Assembly: GCF_021352225.1 (NCBI RefSeq)
Contig: NZ_JAAUVI010000001.1
Span: 778,191-842,190 of the forward strand
Direction: 5' to 3'
Source of the DNA: Methylobacterium sp. C25
Lineage (GTDB): Bacteria > Pseudomonadota > Alphaproteobacteria > Rhizobiales > Beijerinckiaceae
DNA length: 64,000 bases
Shown: in pieces, positions 18,316 to 27,884 of the stretch
How positions within the stretch are numbered: the first letter of the stretch is position 1
How the letters are laid out: each line of letters opens with the position of its first letter
The notes under the pieces: generated by a model
Seen by the model: the letters and a program-made list of their open reading frames with translations, nothing else
Told to the model about the DNA's origin: nothing
The model's database searches: none
Program-made: the position numbers and the translations under genes

Positions 18316-19677
18316 TCAGGCTGGCGAGGTCAGACCGACGGCATCCAGAGCTGATTTTTGGCGCGCACCGAGGGAGTCAAGAGAGAAGTGCTCGATCTCG
18401 GCCTCGAACAGGCGATGGTAGTTAAGCTCGGAACGCAGATGTAGGAACACCGCACCGAGGCCGACTGCCGCGCGGTCCATGAAGACGAATTCCTGCGGCA
18501 CCGTCACCGGGCCGTGCTCCTTCAGCGCCTGGTGCACCGAGAAGGCCTCGCGGCGGCCATAGGCGCCGGGTTTCACACCATCGGCCACCGTCCGAGTGCG
18601 ATCTTCGAGCAGCGGCCCGTAGATGAAGCGCGCCCAGATGTTGAGGATGTCGATGGTCTTGCGGTCGAGGCGCTTGAAGCCCCAGACCTCGTATGCGTGC
18701 ACGACGCGGTCGTGCTCGTCGTTCTGCAGACCCCGATAGAGATCGACCACGCCGCCGACGAAGCGCGGGTGGAAGATCCGCACGCAGCCATAGTCGAGCA
18801 GATTGATGCCCTGTGCCTCGCCGCCCTCGGAGAAGACGGTGTAGTTGCCGAGATGCGGGTCGCCGTGGATCACCGCGGCGCGGCTGAACGGGTGCCACCA
18901 CGCCTTGAACATCGCCTGCGCGATACGGTTGCGGATCTCCACCGGCGCCTCCGCGAAGGAGAGGATGCGCGCGCCGTCGAGCCATCCCAGGGTGAGCAGC
19001 CGCTTGGTGGAGAGATCGGGATGGACCACGGGCACGCGCACCGTGTCGAAATCCTTCAGCACGCTCCCGTACAAAGCGGCATGCTTGGCCTCTCGAGCGT
19101 AGTCGAGCTCCTCGCGGACCCGGGCGCCGATCTCCTTCTTGATCTCGCTGGTATCGAGCCAGGTGTTCATCCGGCGATGAAGAGCGAAAGCCACTTCGAG
19201 TTGCTTGAGATCGGCCTCCACGGCCGACTGCATGTCCGGGTACTGCAGCTTGCAGGCGAGCGCCGCTCCATCGCGCGAGGTCGCCTTGTGGACCTGGCCC
19301 AGCGAGGCCGCCGCTGCGGGCTTGAGGTCGAAGCTGCCGAACCGAGTCTGCCAGTCGGCCCCGAGCTCGGCCATCATCCGGCGTTTGACGAAGGCCGCGC
19401 CCATCGGCGGAGCGTCCGCCTGCAGCTTCTGCAACTCGGCCGCGTATTCGGGCGGAAGCAGATCGGGAATGGTGGCCATCAGTTGGGCCACCTTCATGAT
19501 CGGGCCCTTCAGACCGCCGAGCGCCTGGGCCAGAGCCGCAGCGTTGGTGGTACCTTCCCCACCGAACAGCCGCGCAGCCGCCATGCGTGCGGCGACGCCG
19601 CCCATATTGGCGCCGACACTGGCATAGCGGCTTGCGCGGGCAGTGAAGCGGTTCGCTTCGCGGTCGGATTCGGCCAT
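18316..19677 (-). CDS. ABC1/AarF/UbiB family atypical kinase
   Basis: A 453-residue protein with the UbiB fold: the N-terminal K-x-x-Q element (residues about 58-64, MKVAQLM), the A-rich nucleotide loop AAAASLGQVHKA in place of a P-loop, and HGDPHLGNY as the catalytic loop. The canonical KxGQ reads KVAQ here. Family members support ubiquinone biosynthesis or lipid homeostasis through ATPase activity. The gene lies between pepF and the subunit IV-like gene on the same strand, with gaps of 87 and 113 bases. The usual UbiB membrane helices at the C-terminus are not evident, so it is a soluble AarF-type paralogue rather than UbiB itself. Confidence 0.85.
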   Translation of the reverse strand: MAESDREANRFTARASRYASVGANMGGVAARMAAARLFGGEGTTNAAALAQALGGLKGPIMKVAQLMATIPDLLPPEYAAELQKLQADAPPMGAAFVKRRMMAELGADWQTRFGSFDLKPAAAASLGQVHKATSRDGAALACKLQYPDMQSAVEADLKQLEVAFALHRRMNTWLDTSEIKKEIGARVREELDYAREAKHAALYGSVLKDFDTVRVPVVHPDLSTKRLLTLGWLDGARILSFAEAPVEIRNRIAQAMFKAWWHPFSRAAVIHGDPHLGNYTVFSEGGEAQGINLLDYGCVRIFHPRFVGGVVDLYRGLQNDEHDRVVHAYEVWGFKRLDRKTIDILNIWARFIYGPLLEDRTRTVADGVKPGAYGRREAFSVHQALKEHGPVTVPQEFVFMDRAAVGLGAVFLHLRSELNYHRLFEAEIEHFSLDSLGARQKSALDAVGLTSPA

Positions 19678-19764
19678 CGGGCGACGTGTCTCGTGCGACT
19701 GTTTCTCTCGAGATAAGCCGTGGCTTGACCGCTACCAGAGCGATGGGGCCGCGCGTCGCGGGCG

Positions 19765-21633
19765 TCAGCCCTCTTCCATTCCCTCCAACTCCGCGATCAT
19801 CCCCTCGATCATCCCGAGCCCGATCTGCCAGAAGCTCGGATCGCTCGCGTCGAGGCCGAAGGGTTGGAGCAGTTCGCCGTAAGGCTTCGATCCGCCGGCC
19901 TTCAGGAGCGCGAAGTAGCGATCCACGAAGCCCCCCTCCGCCTTGGCGTAGACGCCGTAGAGCGAGTTCACGAGGCAATCGCCGAAGGCATAGGCGTAGA
20001 CGTAGAACGGCGAGTGGATGAAGTGTGGGATGTAGGCCCAGAACGGCTCGTAGCCCTTGTCGAGGGTGATGGCCGGGCCGAGGCTCTCGGCCTGTACCGA
20101 CATCCAGAGTTCGTTGATCTGCTCGGCAGTGAGTTCGCCCTTGGCGCGGGCAAGGTGGACCTTCCGCTCGAACGAGTAGAACGCGATCTGCCGCACGACC
20201 GTGTTGATCATGTCCTCGACCTTGGCGGCGAGCATGGCGCGCCGTTGGGTCGTATCCTTGGTGGCGGCGAGCAGGCGGCGGAAGGTCAGCATCTCGCCGA
20301 ACACGCTCGCGGTCTCGGCAAGCGTCAGCGGCGTCGGCGCCATCAGCGCGCCATTGCCGGCGGCGAGCACCTGATGCACCCCGTGGCCCAGCTCGTGCGC
20401 GAGCGTCATCACATCCCGCGGCTTCCCTTGGTAATTCACCAGCACGTAGGGGTGAGCCGAGGGCACGGTCGGATGGGCGAAGGCGCCGGGCGCCTTGCCG
20501 GGCCGTGTCGGCGCATCGATCCAGCCATGGTCGAAGAACTTTTGGGCGATGCCCGCCATCTCCGGTGAGAAGGCACCATAGGCATCGAGCACCGTGTCGC
20601 GTGCCTCGGTCCAGGGGATGGTGCGCTGCTCGACCTTCGGCAGCGGCGCGTTGCGGTCCCAATATGGCAGCGCCTCGACGCCGAACCACTTGGCCTTCAG
20701 ACGGTAATAGCGATGCGACAGCCGCGGATAGGCGGCGCGAACAGCCTCGACCAAAGCGGCGACGACCTCGGGCTCGACGCGGTTCGAGAGGTGGCGCGCG
20801 TCGGCGACGTCCGCGAATCCGCGCCAGCGATCCGAGATCTCCTTGTCCTTGGCGAGCGTATTGGTGATCAGCGTGAAGATCCGCAGGTTGCTCCGCAATG
20901 TCTCGCTGATCGCGCCGGCTGCCTCCTGACGGACGGCGCCGTCCGGGTCCTGCAGCTTGTTGAGGGTCGGCTCCAAGGGCAGCTTCTCGCCGCCGACCGG
21001 GAAGCGCAGCGCCGCGATGGTCTCGTTGAACAGACGGTCCCAGGCCGCGCTCGCCGTCACCGACTTTTCGAGGAAGAGCTTCTCGATGCGGTCATCGAGC
21101 TGGAACGGCTTCTCCTTCCGCAGGTCATCGATCCAGGGCTTGTAATGCGCGAGCGGACCCGAGGCCGTCGCCTTGTCCATCACGGCATCGTCCACGCGGT
21201 TCAGCTCGAGCCCGAAGAACAGCAGGTCGCCCGAGGCGGCGGTCAGCCGCTCGCGGGTATCGCCGTAGAACTTGGCGCGGGCCTCGTCGGTGGTGTCACC
21301 CGAATAGACGAGCCCGGCAAAAGACATCAGCCGTCCGAGCAGATCTTCGATCGCCTCGTAGGCCTTGACCGCTGCCCCGAGCGTCTCGGATGCATCCGCG
21401 CTCTCGGCGAGCTCGGCGATCCGGCCGGAATAGGTCTTTGCGAAATCCCGACACTCGGCCTCGGCCCTAGTGAGGTCGTCGCGGTATTCCGGGGCGTCGA
21501 TCCCCGAATAAAGATCACGCAGATCCCACTCCGGCAGCGCGCCGAGCCCGACCGCGTCGGCCATGGCCCTCGCCGTGGCGGGACTCCGCGCAGTCATCGA
21601 TAATCCTGCGGAGGCTGCGACTCGGCTCGACAT
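19765..21633 (-). CDS. pepF: M3 family oligoendopeptidase F
   Basis: A 622-residue cytosolic zinc metallopeptidase of full family length. The catalytic motif HELGH lies in VMTLAHELGHGVHQ near residue 411, and the downstream glutamate ligand is expected in TLAETASVFGEMLTF near residue 435. It degrades short peptides. The start at 21633 is supported by GGAGAG about 9 bases upstream. The gene is divergent from the sigma-54 regulator, with a 298-base gap that contains a CtrA-like box and no other gene that I can see. Confidence 0.93.
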   Translation of the reverse strand: MSSRVAASAGLSMTARSPATARAMADAVGLGALPEWDLRDLYSGIDAPEYRDDLTRAEAECRDFAKTYSGRIAELAESADASETLGAAVKAYEAIEDLLGRLMSFAGLVYSGDTTDEARAKFYGDTRERLTAASGDLLFFGLELNRVDDAVMDKATASGPLAHYKPWIDDLRKEKPFQLDDRIEKLFLEKSVTASAAWDRLFNETIAALRFPVGGEKLPLEPTLNKLQDPDGAVRQEAAGAISETLRSNLRIFTLITNTLAKDKEISDRWRGFADVADARHLSNRVEPEVVAALVEAVRAAYPRLSHRYYRLKAKWFGVEALPYWDRNAPLPKVEQRTIPWTEARDTVLDAYGAFSPEMAGIAQKFFDHGWIDAPTRPGKAPGAFAHPTVPSAHPYVLVNYQGKPRDVMTLAHELGHGVHQVLAAGNGALMAPTPLTLAETASVFGEMLTFRRLLAATKDTTQRRAMLAAKVEDMINTVVRQIAFYSFERKVHLARAKGELTAEQINELWMSVQAESLGPAITLDKGYEPFWAYIPHFIHSPFYVYAYAFGDCLVNSLYGVYAKAEGGFVDRYFALLKAGGSKPYGELLQPFGLDASDPSFWQIGLGMIEGMIAELEGMEEG

Positions 21634-21796
21634 GGGGCTCTGCTCTCCGGCGGCCTCTCGGCCGCCTCATCAGGTTCGTCTGAGCGCCTGATATCGCGTG
21701 CCTCGGCGGCCGTTCAACGAGGCAGGCCAAATTCCCGATGAAGATCCTCGTCGGCGAGGCCATTCGCACACGGCCCGGCAAAAACTCGCAACGTCG

Positions 21797-21811
21797 TTAA
21801 GCGGAGCTTTA
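21797..21811. promoter_or_regulatory. candidate CtrA half-consensus site (TTAA-N7-TTTA)
   Basis: TTAA at 21797-21800 and TTTA at 21808-21811 are separated by 7 bases, one mismatch from the CtrA consensus. It lies 121 bases upstream of the sigma-54 response regulator start and 164 bases upstream of the divergent pepF start. The assignment is weak by itself. Confidence 0.3.
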
Positions 21812-21931
21812 CGCTCTTCGGCGACCCTGCGCTTCGAAACGGAACAGCCTGAGCCGTTCGCCGACCGCCTCACACCAGAGTCGATCCGGAAGCGTGGCCG
21901 GCTGTTCCCAACCAAGAAGCGAGGGACCCGT

Positions 21932-23425
21932 ATGTCGACAACCGTCCTCATCGTCGATGACGATCCGGTACAGCGCCGGCTCGCGGAGAGCATGGTGCGC
22001 CGGCTCGGCTTCGACGCCCGGGTCGCCGAGAACGGTCTCGACGGCCTGAACGCCCTGCGGGCCGGCGGCGAGATCGACGTGGTGCTCCTCGACATGGTGA
22101 TGCCGGGCGGCCTGGACGGCCTCGGCGTGATGGCAGAGATGCAGAAGGCCGGCATCGACACGCCGGTGATCGTGCAGACCTCGAACGGCTCGATCGACGC
22201 CGTGGTCAACGCCATGCGTGCCGGCGCCGTCGACTTCGTGGTGAAGCCGGCGGGTGCGGAGCGCCTGCAGGTCTCGATCAAGAACGCCCTGCGCGTCGAC
22301 CAGCTCGAGGAAGAAGTGCGCCGCATGCGCCGCCGCGCTTCCGGCGCACTCGGCTTCAAGGACCTCACCTCGAAGAGCCCGGACATGGACCGCGTCATGC
22401 GGCTCGCCGAGCGTTCGGCCAAGTCGAACATCCCCGTGCTGATCGAGGGTGAATCCGGCGTCGGCAAGGAAGTGCTGGCTCGCGCCATTCAGGGCTCGGG
22501 CGACCGGCGCGGAAAACCCTTCGTCACCGTCAATTGCGGGGCGATCCCGGACAACCTCGTCGAGTCGACCCTGTTCGGCCATGAGAAGGGCGCCTTCACT
22601 GGCGCCACCGAGCGCCATGCCGGCAAGTTTGTCGAGGCGTCGGGCGGCACGCTCTTCCTCGACGAGATCGGCGAGTTGCCCCTCGATGCCCAGGTGAAAC
22701 TGCTGCGCGCCTTGCAGGAAGGCGAGGTCGACCCCGTCGGTGGCAAGCGCTCCGTGCGCGTCGACATCCGCCTGATCTCGGCAACGAACCGCTCGCTTCT
22801 CGACCTCGTGAAGCAGGGCAAGTTCCGCGAAGACCTCTACTACCGCCTCAACGTCTTCCCGATGACCCTGCCGCCGCTGCGCGCGCGTCGCGAGGACATC
22901 CCGGATCTCGCCCGCTCGTTCTGCGCGCGTTTCGCAGCCGAGGAAGGCAAGCGCCTGCGTGGCATCTCCTCAGAAGCCATGGCTTTGCTCACCCGCTATC
23001 CCTGGCCAGGCAACGTCCGTCAGCTCGAGAACGCCCTTTTTCGCGCTGTCGTGCTCGCCGATGGCGACGAACTCTCGGTCGCGGAATTTCCGCAGATCGC
23101 GGCGCAGGTCGAAGGCTTCGACGTTCGCATCCCGCCGCTGCCGAACCAGCCGATGCTGCCTGCCGGCGGCCTGGAGCCGGTGCGCGAGATCGTTCGTGTC
23201 GAGGTGCGCGACCCGCATGCAATGTCCCTCGTCGTCGAGGACACGAGCGAGATGAAGACGATGGAGGAGATCGAGGCCGAGGCGATCCGCTTCGCGCTGC
23301 AGTTCTACCGCGGCCGAATGTCCGAAGTCTCGCGTCGCCTTGGAATTGGCCGATCCACCCTCTACCGCAAGCTGAAGGATCTGGGCCTCGACGGCGACGA
23401 AAAGTCGGACGAGGCCGCAGCCTGA
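21932..23425 (+). CDS. sigma-54-dependent response regulator (NtrC class)
   Basis: A 497-residue three-domain regulator: receiver (residues about 4-120, with DDD near the N-terminus and the phospho-acceptor in VVLLDMVMPGG), AAA+ sigma-54 activation domain (P-loop GESGVGKE, the sigma-54 contact loop GAFTGA, and RREDIPDLARSF), and a C-terminal Fis-type helix-turn-helix (VSRRLGIGRSTLYRKLKDLGL). About 90 residues between the ATPase and the DNA-binding helix form a less conserved linker. ATG 21932 is chosen because GAGGG lies 7-8 bases upstream. No sensor kinase is adjacent, so it is an orphan here. Confidence 0.92.
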   Translation: MSTTVLIVDDDPVQRRLAESMVRRLGFDARVAENGLDGLNALRAGGEIDVVLLDMVMPGGLDGLGVMAEMQKAGIDTPVIVQTSNGSIDAVVNAMRAGAVDFVVKPAGAERLQVSIKNALRVDQLEEEVRRMRRRASGALGFKDLTSKSPDMDRVMRLAERSAKSNIPVLIEGESGVGKEVLARAIQGSGDRRGKPFVTVNCGAIPDNLVESTLFGHEKGAFTGATERHAGKFVEASGGTLFLDEIGELPLDAQVKLLRALQEGEVDPVGGKRSVRVDIRLISATNRSLLDLVKQGKFREDLYYRLNVFPMTLPPLRARREDIPDLARSFCARFAAEEGKRLRGISSEAMALLTRYPWPGNVRQLENALFRAVVLADGDELSVAEFPQIAAQVEGFDVRIPPLPNQPMLPAGGLEPVREIVRVEVRDPHAMSLVVEDTSEMKTMEEIEAEAIRFALQFYRGRMSEVSRRLGIGRSTLYRKLKDLGLDGDEKSDEAAA

Positions 23426-23638
23426 GGTTGTCCACCGCGATCTCGCGGCGTGCCGCCACCCTGCGTGGCGGCGATACGCTGGCGAGGCGTGGAAGGGCAG
23501 ACACTTGAGGGTGGCCGGCTCGACACAGATCGTGCCGAAGCGACGTCTCAGGAGAGCGGTGCGGTTGCACACGGCCGTGCTTAAGACGATAATCATACAG
23601 TCCGTATGGCCCTCGGCCGTACTGGAGGAGACTTCGTC

Positions 23639-25678
23639 ATGCGCGCTTCGTCGAACGCTTCGCGTACGGCCGCCGCGGTTCTGGCCATGGCGCTGGCGTC
23701 CTCCGTCGGCGTGACGACATTGGCGCGCGCGCAGTCGGCTGAGACAGAGCCGTCCTCGACGATGCGCAGCGCCGCCGTCGAGCCCTCCGAGGCGGTCAAG
23801 GCCGCAACCTCACCGTCTGCTTCGGGCGATGATCTCAGCTCGCTGCCGCCCACTAGCGACGCGCCGCCGCAATCCGATTTCAAGGAACCCGTCAAAGAGG
23901 AGCAGCCGGTCACGGCCGCCCCCTCGGCTCCGACGCAGGCACTCGACGCGCAGGGCGAGGCCATCCTTGCGCGACTGAAGGACGGCAAGCCGCTGCTCGC
24001 ACGCCTCACGCCGAAGGAGCGCGAGGCAATGCAGGTGTTTTATACCGTCGCCGACTACAAACCGGTCTGGATCGATGGCGGCGCCTTTACGCCTGCCGCG
24101 CAATCCCTGATCACGCGGCTGCGGGCCGCCGCCGAGGACGGCCTCAATCCGAGCGCCTATCCGGTCCCGTCATTGGCCGATGGCGGCCGGACGATGTCCC
24201 CCGCCGAGATCGCTGATGCCGAGTTGAAGCTTTCCGCCGCCATCGTGCTCTATGCACGCGATGCTCGCGGCGGACGCGTCAACCTCGCCGCAATCTCGAA
24301 GCTGATCACGCCGGACCTCAACATCACCCCGGCCGATCTGGTGCTGGGCCAACTCGCCGTCTCGGGAACGGAGGCCGGCGACCGGCTTCAGGCCTACAAT
24401 CCGAACCAAGAGGGCTACCTCGCCCTCAAACAGCGGCTTGCCACGTTACGGGGTGCCGACCCGGTATCGACCGCGAGCGCGCCCAAGCCTCTGCGGCTTC
24501 CGGTTGGCCCGGTCCTCAAGATCGGGATGAGCGATCCACGCGTATCGCTCCTGCGCGAGCATTTTGGCCTGCCCGCGCGCAGCGAAGGCACCCTCGACAA
24601 GGCGCCTGGAGAGGCCGACGTCTACGACAAAGCCGTCTCCGACGCGGTCGCCAACTTCCAGCGCAGCCACGACCTGCCAGACAACGGACACCTGACCCGC
24701 TCGACGATTGTCGCGCTCGCACTCGCCAGCGCTCCGGCATCGGCACCACGCAGCGGGGACGAAGCGGAGCTGATCTCGAACATGGAGCGCTGGCGCTGGT
24801 TGCCGCGCGAACTCGGCTCCGACTACGTTCTGGTCAATGTTCCCGAATACCGGCTGCGCGTCTATCGCGGCGGCGTGATGCGTGACGAGACCCGGGTCAT
24901 CGTCGGGAAGACGGATTCGCCAACACCGATCTTCTCCGGCGCCATGGAGACCGCGGTCGTGAACCCGTCATGGTTCGTGCCCCCCTCCATCCTCAAGCAA
25001 ATGCTCGCCTCCGGGCGGACCGCCGGTTTCGAGGTGGTGAATCGCCACGGCCAGATCTCGCTGCGGCAGCCGCCCGGCGAGAAGAACGCGCTCGGCTTCA
25101 TCAAATTCCTGTTTCCGAACCAGCACGCGGTCTACCTGCACGACACGCCGAACCGCTCGCTGTTCTCGGCCTCGAAGCGTGCCTTCAGCCATGGCTGCGT
25201 GCGCGTCGACGACCCATTCCGCTTTGCCGATGCCGTGCTGCCCGATACTTGGACCGAGGCGAGCCTGAGAAAGCTGATCGGCAAGGGCGAGCGCTCGATC
25301 AAGTTGCCGCATAAGCTGCCGGTCCACATCGCCTACTTCACGGCCTTCGTGGACGATGCGGGGGTCTACCGGACGCTGCCGGACCTTTACGGTTACGACG
25401 CCAAGATCAAAGAGGCACTTGGTCTGTCGACGCGTCCGGGCGCGATGGTCTCGGTGCCGAAGGAACCGGCGCGTCGCATGGCAAGCGTCCCTTCCGTACC
25501 GGCGGCGCAAGCAAATGCCCACCCGAAGCCGTCACGGCCTCGGCGGGAAGCGATGCGGGCTCCCATTGAGCAGCACGCGCCTGTTCAGCGCCAACGCCGC
25601 GCCGCGCCGGCAGTGCACGGCGAGCCAGATCTGTGGACACCGGCACCGCCGCCCTCCACGCCTCGATTCTGGTGGTAG
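23639..25678 (+). CDS. L,D-transpeptidase (YcbB/LdtD type)
   Basis: A 679-residue exported enzyme. ATG 23639 is fixed by a strong GGAGGAG 8 bases upstream and is followed by a signal peptide ending near ARAQS; an ATG 11 codons earlier is rejected. A Ser/Pro/Ala-rich stretch leads to a peptidoglycan-binding-like region (VSLLREHFGLPARS ... NFQRSHDLPDNG) and then the YkuD domain, with His518 and catalytic Cys520 in SHGCVRV. It makes 3-3 crosslinks in peptidoglycan. The basic, Pro-rich C-terminus is probably disordered. The next gene encodes a MepK-like hydrolase. Confidence 0.92.
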   Translation: MRASSNASRTAAAVLAMALASSVGVTTLARAQSAETEPSSTMRSAAVEPSEAVKAATSPSASGDDLSSLPPTSDAPPQSDFKEPVKEEQPVTAAPSAPTQALDAQGEAILARLKDGKPLLARLTPKEREAMQVFYTVADYKPVWIDGGAFTPAAQSLITRLRAAAEDGLNPSAYPVPSLADGGRTMSPAEIADAELKLSAAIVLYARDARGGRVNLAAISKLITPDLNITPADLVLGQLAVSGTEAGDRLQAYNPNQEGYLALKQRLATLRGADPVSTASAPKPLRLPVGPVLKIGMSDPRVSLLREHFGLPARSEGTLDKAPGEADVYDKAVSDAVANFQRSHDLPDNGHLTRSTIVALALASAPASAPRSGDEAELISNMERWRWLPRELGSDYVLVNVPEYRLRVYRGGVMRDETRVIVGKTDSPTPIFSGAMETAVVNPSWFVPPSILKQMLASGRTAGFEVVNRHGQISLRQPPGEKNALGFIKFLFPNQHAVYLHDTPNRSLFSASKRAFSHGCVRVDDPFRFADAVLPDTWTEASLRKLIGKGERSIKLPHKLPVHIAYFTAFVDDAGVYRTLPDLYGYDAKIKEALGLSTRPGAMVSVPKEPARRMASVPSVPAAQANAHPKPSRPRREAMRAPIEQHAPVQRQRRAAPAVHGEPDLWTPAPPPSTPRFWW

Positions 25679-25931
25679 GGACGGCGGACCGTTTCTCGGC
25701 CCCTGCCCGCTGGGCAAAATTCGAGATTTGATGACTCTTTCCAGAGCCCGGATGCATCCGGGTCCTTGCCCGGCACGATTCCGCCACGGTTGAGCTTTAC
25801 CCAGTTCACGAGAAGGTGAGCAGCAGTAGGCCCCGTTACCCGTGCCGTCACGGCTTCCGGCAACCTTGCGCTCGCCATGACGCCCCGTGTCACCCACAGC
25901 GCGTCATGCCGTCTGCGAGGGGTGGACCACC

Positions 25932-27443
25932 GTGCTGACATCGCTTCGGGACCGAACCAGCGCGCTCGCTGGGAAATCCGTCAGCTACCTGCGCCGTAGC
26001 GGCGTGCCGGCCCTGCGACGCTCGAAGCCCAGGCAGCTCGCCTCGATGCTGACCGTGGCCGCCGCGCTACTCGCCGGCACCGTCGAGACCGAGAATGCGG
26101 TCGCCAACGGCGACACCCGTACGCTTTCACTGATCCACGAACACACCAAGGAAAGCGCGACCGTCACGTTCAAGCGCGATGGCCGCTACGACAAGGCCGC
26201 TCTCGAGCAGCTCAACTGGTTGCTGCGCGACTGGCGCGAGGCCGAGGCCACCAAGATGGACCCGCGCCTTTTCGACGTAGTCTGGGAAGCGCAGCGCTCG
26301 ATCGGCTCGACGCAGCCCCTGCGGGTCGTCTGCGGCTACCGCAGTCCCAAGACCAACGGCATGCTGCGCCGCCGCTCCCGCGGCGTCGCCGAGCACAGCC
26401 AGCACATGCTCGGCAAGGCCATGGATTTCTTCATGACCGACGCCTCGATCGACGACATCCGCGCGGCCGGCGTGCGGCTGCAGCGCGGCGGCGTCGGCTG
26501 GTATCCGCGCTCGGGCTCGCCCTTCGTGCATCTCGACGTCGGCTCGGTCCGCGCCTGGCCGCGCATGACCCACGATCAGCTCGCTCGCATCTTCCCCGAC
26601 GGCAAGACTGTCCACGTGCCCGCGGACGGCAAGCCTTTCCCTCGCTATGAGGAGGCGCGTGCCGAGATCCTGGCACGCGGGGGCACCGTGCTCGGCTATA
26701 CCGCGGTCGCCGCGAACGAAGAGTTCGACGACGGGCCGAGCATCAAGGGCTTCTTCGCCGGCCTGTTCGGCGGCAATGCACCAACATCCGCGCCCGCAGC
26801 CGCGCCGGCCAAGGCGCGCGGCAAGGCAACGATAGCAGTGGCCAGCGCCGACCCGGACGATGCGATCGGCGCCCGCCAGGCGCTCGCCTACGCCGCGCCA
26901 AACAGCACCGACACGCTGCGCGACGCAATGCTGCGGCGTGAGGGTCGCGAAACGCCCTCGGCCAAGGGCCTGCTCACCGCCGAGAAGGCGGACCAAACAC
27001 CGGGCGAGCGCACGGCCCGACTGGCTCCCCTACCGCCGCGGCGGCCGGCCGAGTTCGCCGCGATCGCCGCCGCCATCGCGGCGCCGCTTCCACCGGGACG
27101 CGCCGTGCAGGTTGCCGGTATCGGCAATGCCGGCCTCGCCAACCTCGCGCTCGGCAACCGGCCAGTCACCCCGGCGGCATTCCACCTGCTGCCGCCCGAG
27201 GCCGACGCGCGGGATCACCTCCGTGCGCTGTTTTCCGCCCAGGCACAGGGCGCCTCCGAGCCGGCGCGTCACGATGCGCCGATTCGGCTCGCCGCAATCC
27301 AACCGAAGCCGGGCGAGACGCCGGAGGATATCTTCACCGTCGATGCCGTCGCGACGCGGTTCACGGCCCGCAGCCCGGGCGACGACCTCGCCGCCACACA
27401 TTTCTCGGGCTCGGCGATCGGCCTCGTCCCGCTCCGCAATTGA
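25932..27443 (+). CDS. DUF882 / MepK-like peptidoglycan endopeptidase (M15 fold)
   Basis: A 503-residue protein. GTG 25932 is chosen because GAGGGG lies 9 bases upstream; an upstream GTG at 25887 lacks a site. A hydrophobic segment (MLTVAAALLAGTVE, about residues 39-52) is a delayed signal or anchor. The DUF882 domain spans about 70-225 and has the zinc ligands His158, Asp165 (HMLGKAMD) and His200 (FVHLDVG). In E. coli the relative MepK (YcbK) cleaves 3-3 crosslinks and lies beside the transpeptidase ycbB, exactly as here. The last 270 residues are Ala/Pro-rich, not conserved and much longer than in MepK. Confidence 0.88.
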   Translation: MLTSLRDRTSALAGKSVSYLRRSGVPALRRSKPRQLASMLTVAAALLAGTVETENAVANGDTRTLSLIHEHTKESATVTFKRDGRYDKAALEQLNWLLRDWREAEATKMDPRLFDVVWEAQRSIGSTQPLRVVCGYRSPKTNGMLRRRSRGVAEHSQHMLGKAMDFFMTDASIDDIRAAGVRLQRGGVGWYPRSGSPFVHLDVGSVRAWPRMTHDQLARIFPDGKTVHVPADGKPFPRYEEARAEILARGGTVLGYTAVAANEEFDDGPSIKGFFAGLFGGNAPTSAPAAAPAKARGKATIAVASADPDDAIGARQALAYAAPNSTDTLRDAMLRREGRETPSAKGLLTAEKADQTPGERTARLAPLPPRRPAEFAAIAAAIAAPLPPGRAVQVAGIGNAGLANLALGNRPVTPAAFHLLPPEADARDHLRALFSAQAQGASEPARHDAPIRLAAIQPKPGETPEDIFTVDAVATRFTARSPGDDLAATHFSGSAIGLVPLRN

Positions 27444-27884
27444 TCAGTACGGCGAGAAACGGCTCAGCCGGCGTCCGATCAACCTGGAAGTCTCGGCCGG
27501 ATCGGCCTCGGGTTTCGGCTTCTCCGGCTCAATGGCCGGCGGAGGCTGCTTCGCGAACCGCTCGATGCGGACGCCGGCACAGTGGTTCTTCCGCCAGACC
27601 GACCTGACGTTGAAGAGGAAGTCGTACCCCACCACCTTGAGCTGGAAGCTCTCGGGCAGAGCGACCGTGTCGGGAAGGCCGAGCCGGGCGCCGGATTTCG
27701 ACACGTCCTTAACGGTACAGGCGATCTCCTCGCCGTCGGACAATCTGATCTTGCCGATCCAATTTGTCGGCGTGCGTGGCTCGCTGCGTCGTTCGACTGC
27801 GTGCGGGTCGGCCGCCGCCGCTCCGCTCGCATCTCCCGAATTCGCGAGAAATCTGACGAGCCCTTCCCCTGGCATGGATCCCAC
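27444..27884 (-). CDS. PilZ domain protein
   Basis: A 146-residue protein with a PilZ domain at residues about 30-115. The RxxxR element is present as VERRSEPRTP, and the second motif (D/N-x-S-x-x-G) as DVSKSGARLG. Both c-di-GMP-binding motifs therefore look intact. The GTG start at 27884 has GAGGAG about 5 bases upstream; ATG 27875 is an alternative. It ends back to back with the DUF882 gene with no gap. Its output partner is unknown. Confidence 0.85.
   Translation of the reverse strand: MGSMPGEGLVRFLANSGDASGAAAADPHAVERRSEPRTPTNWIGKIRLSDGEEIACTVKDVSKSGARLGLPDTVALPESFQLKVVGYDFLFNVRSVWRKNHCAGVRIERFAKQPPPAIEPEKPKPEADPAETSRLIGRRLSRFSPY

Noticed and set aside
18422..20689. Minus-strand frame of 755 residues
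   Set aside because: It is an out-of-frame Arg/Gly-rich shadow of the UbiB-family and pepF genes, which have clear family motifs.
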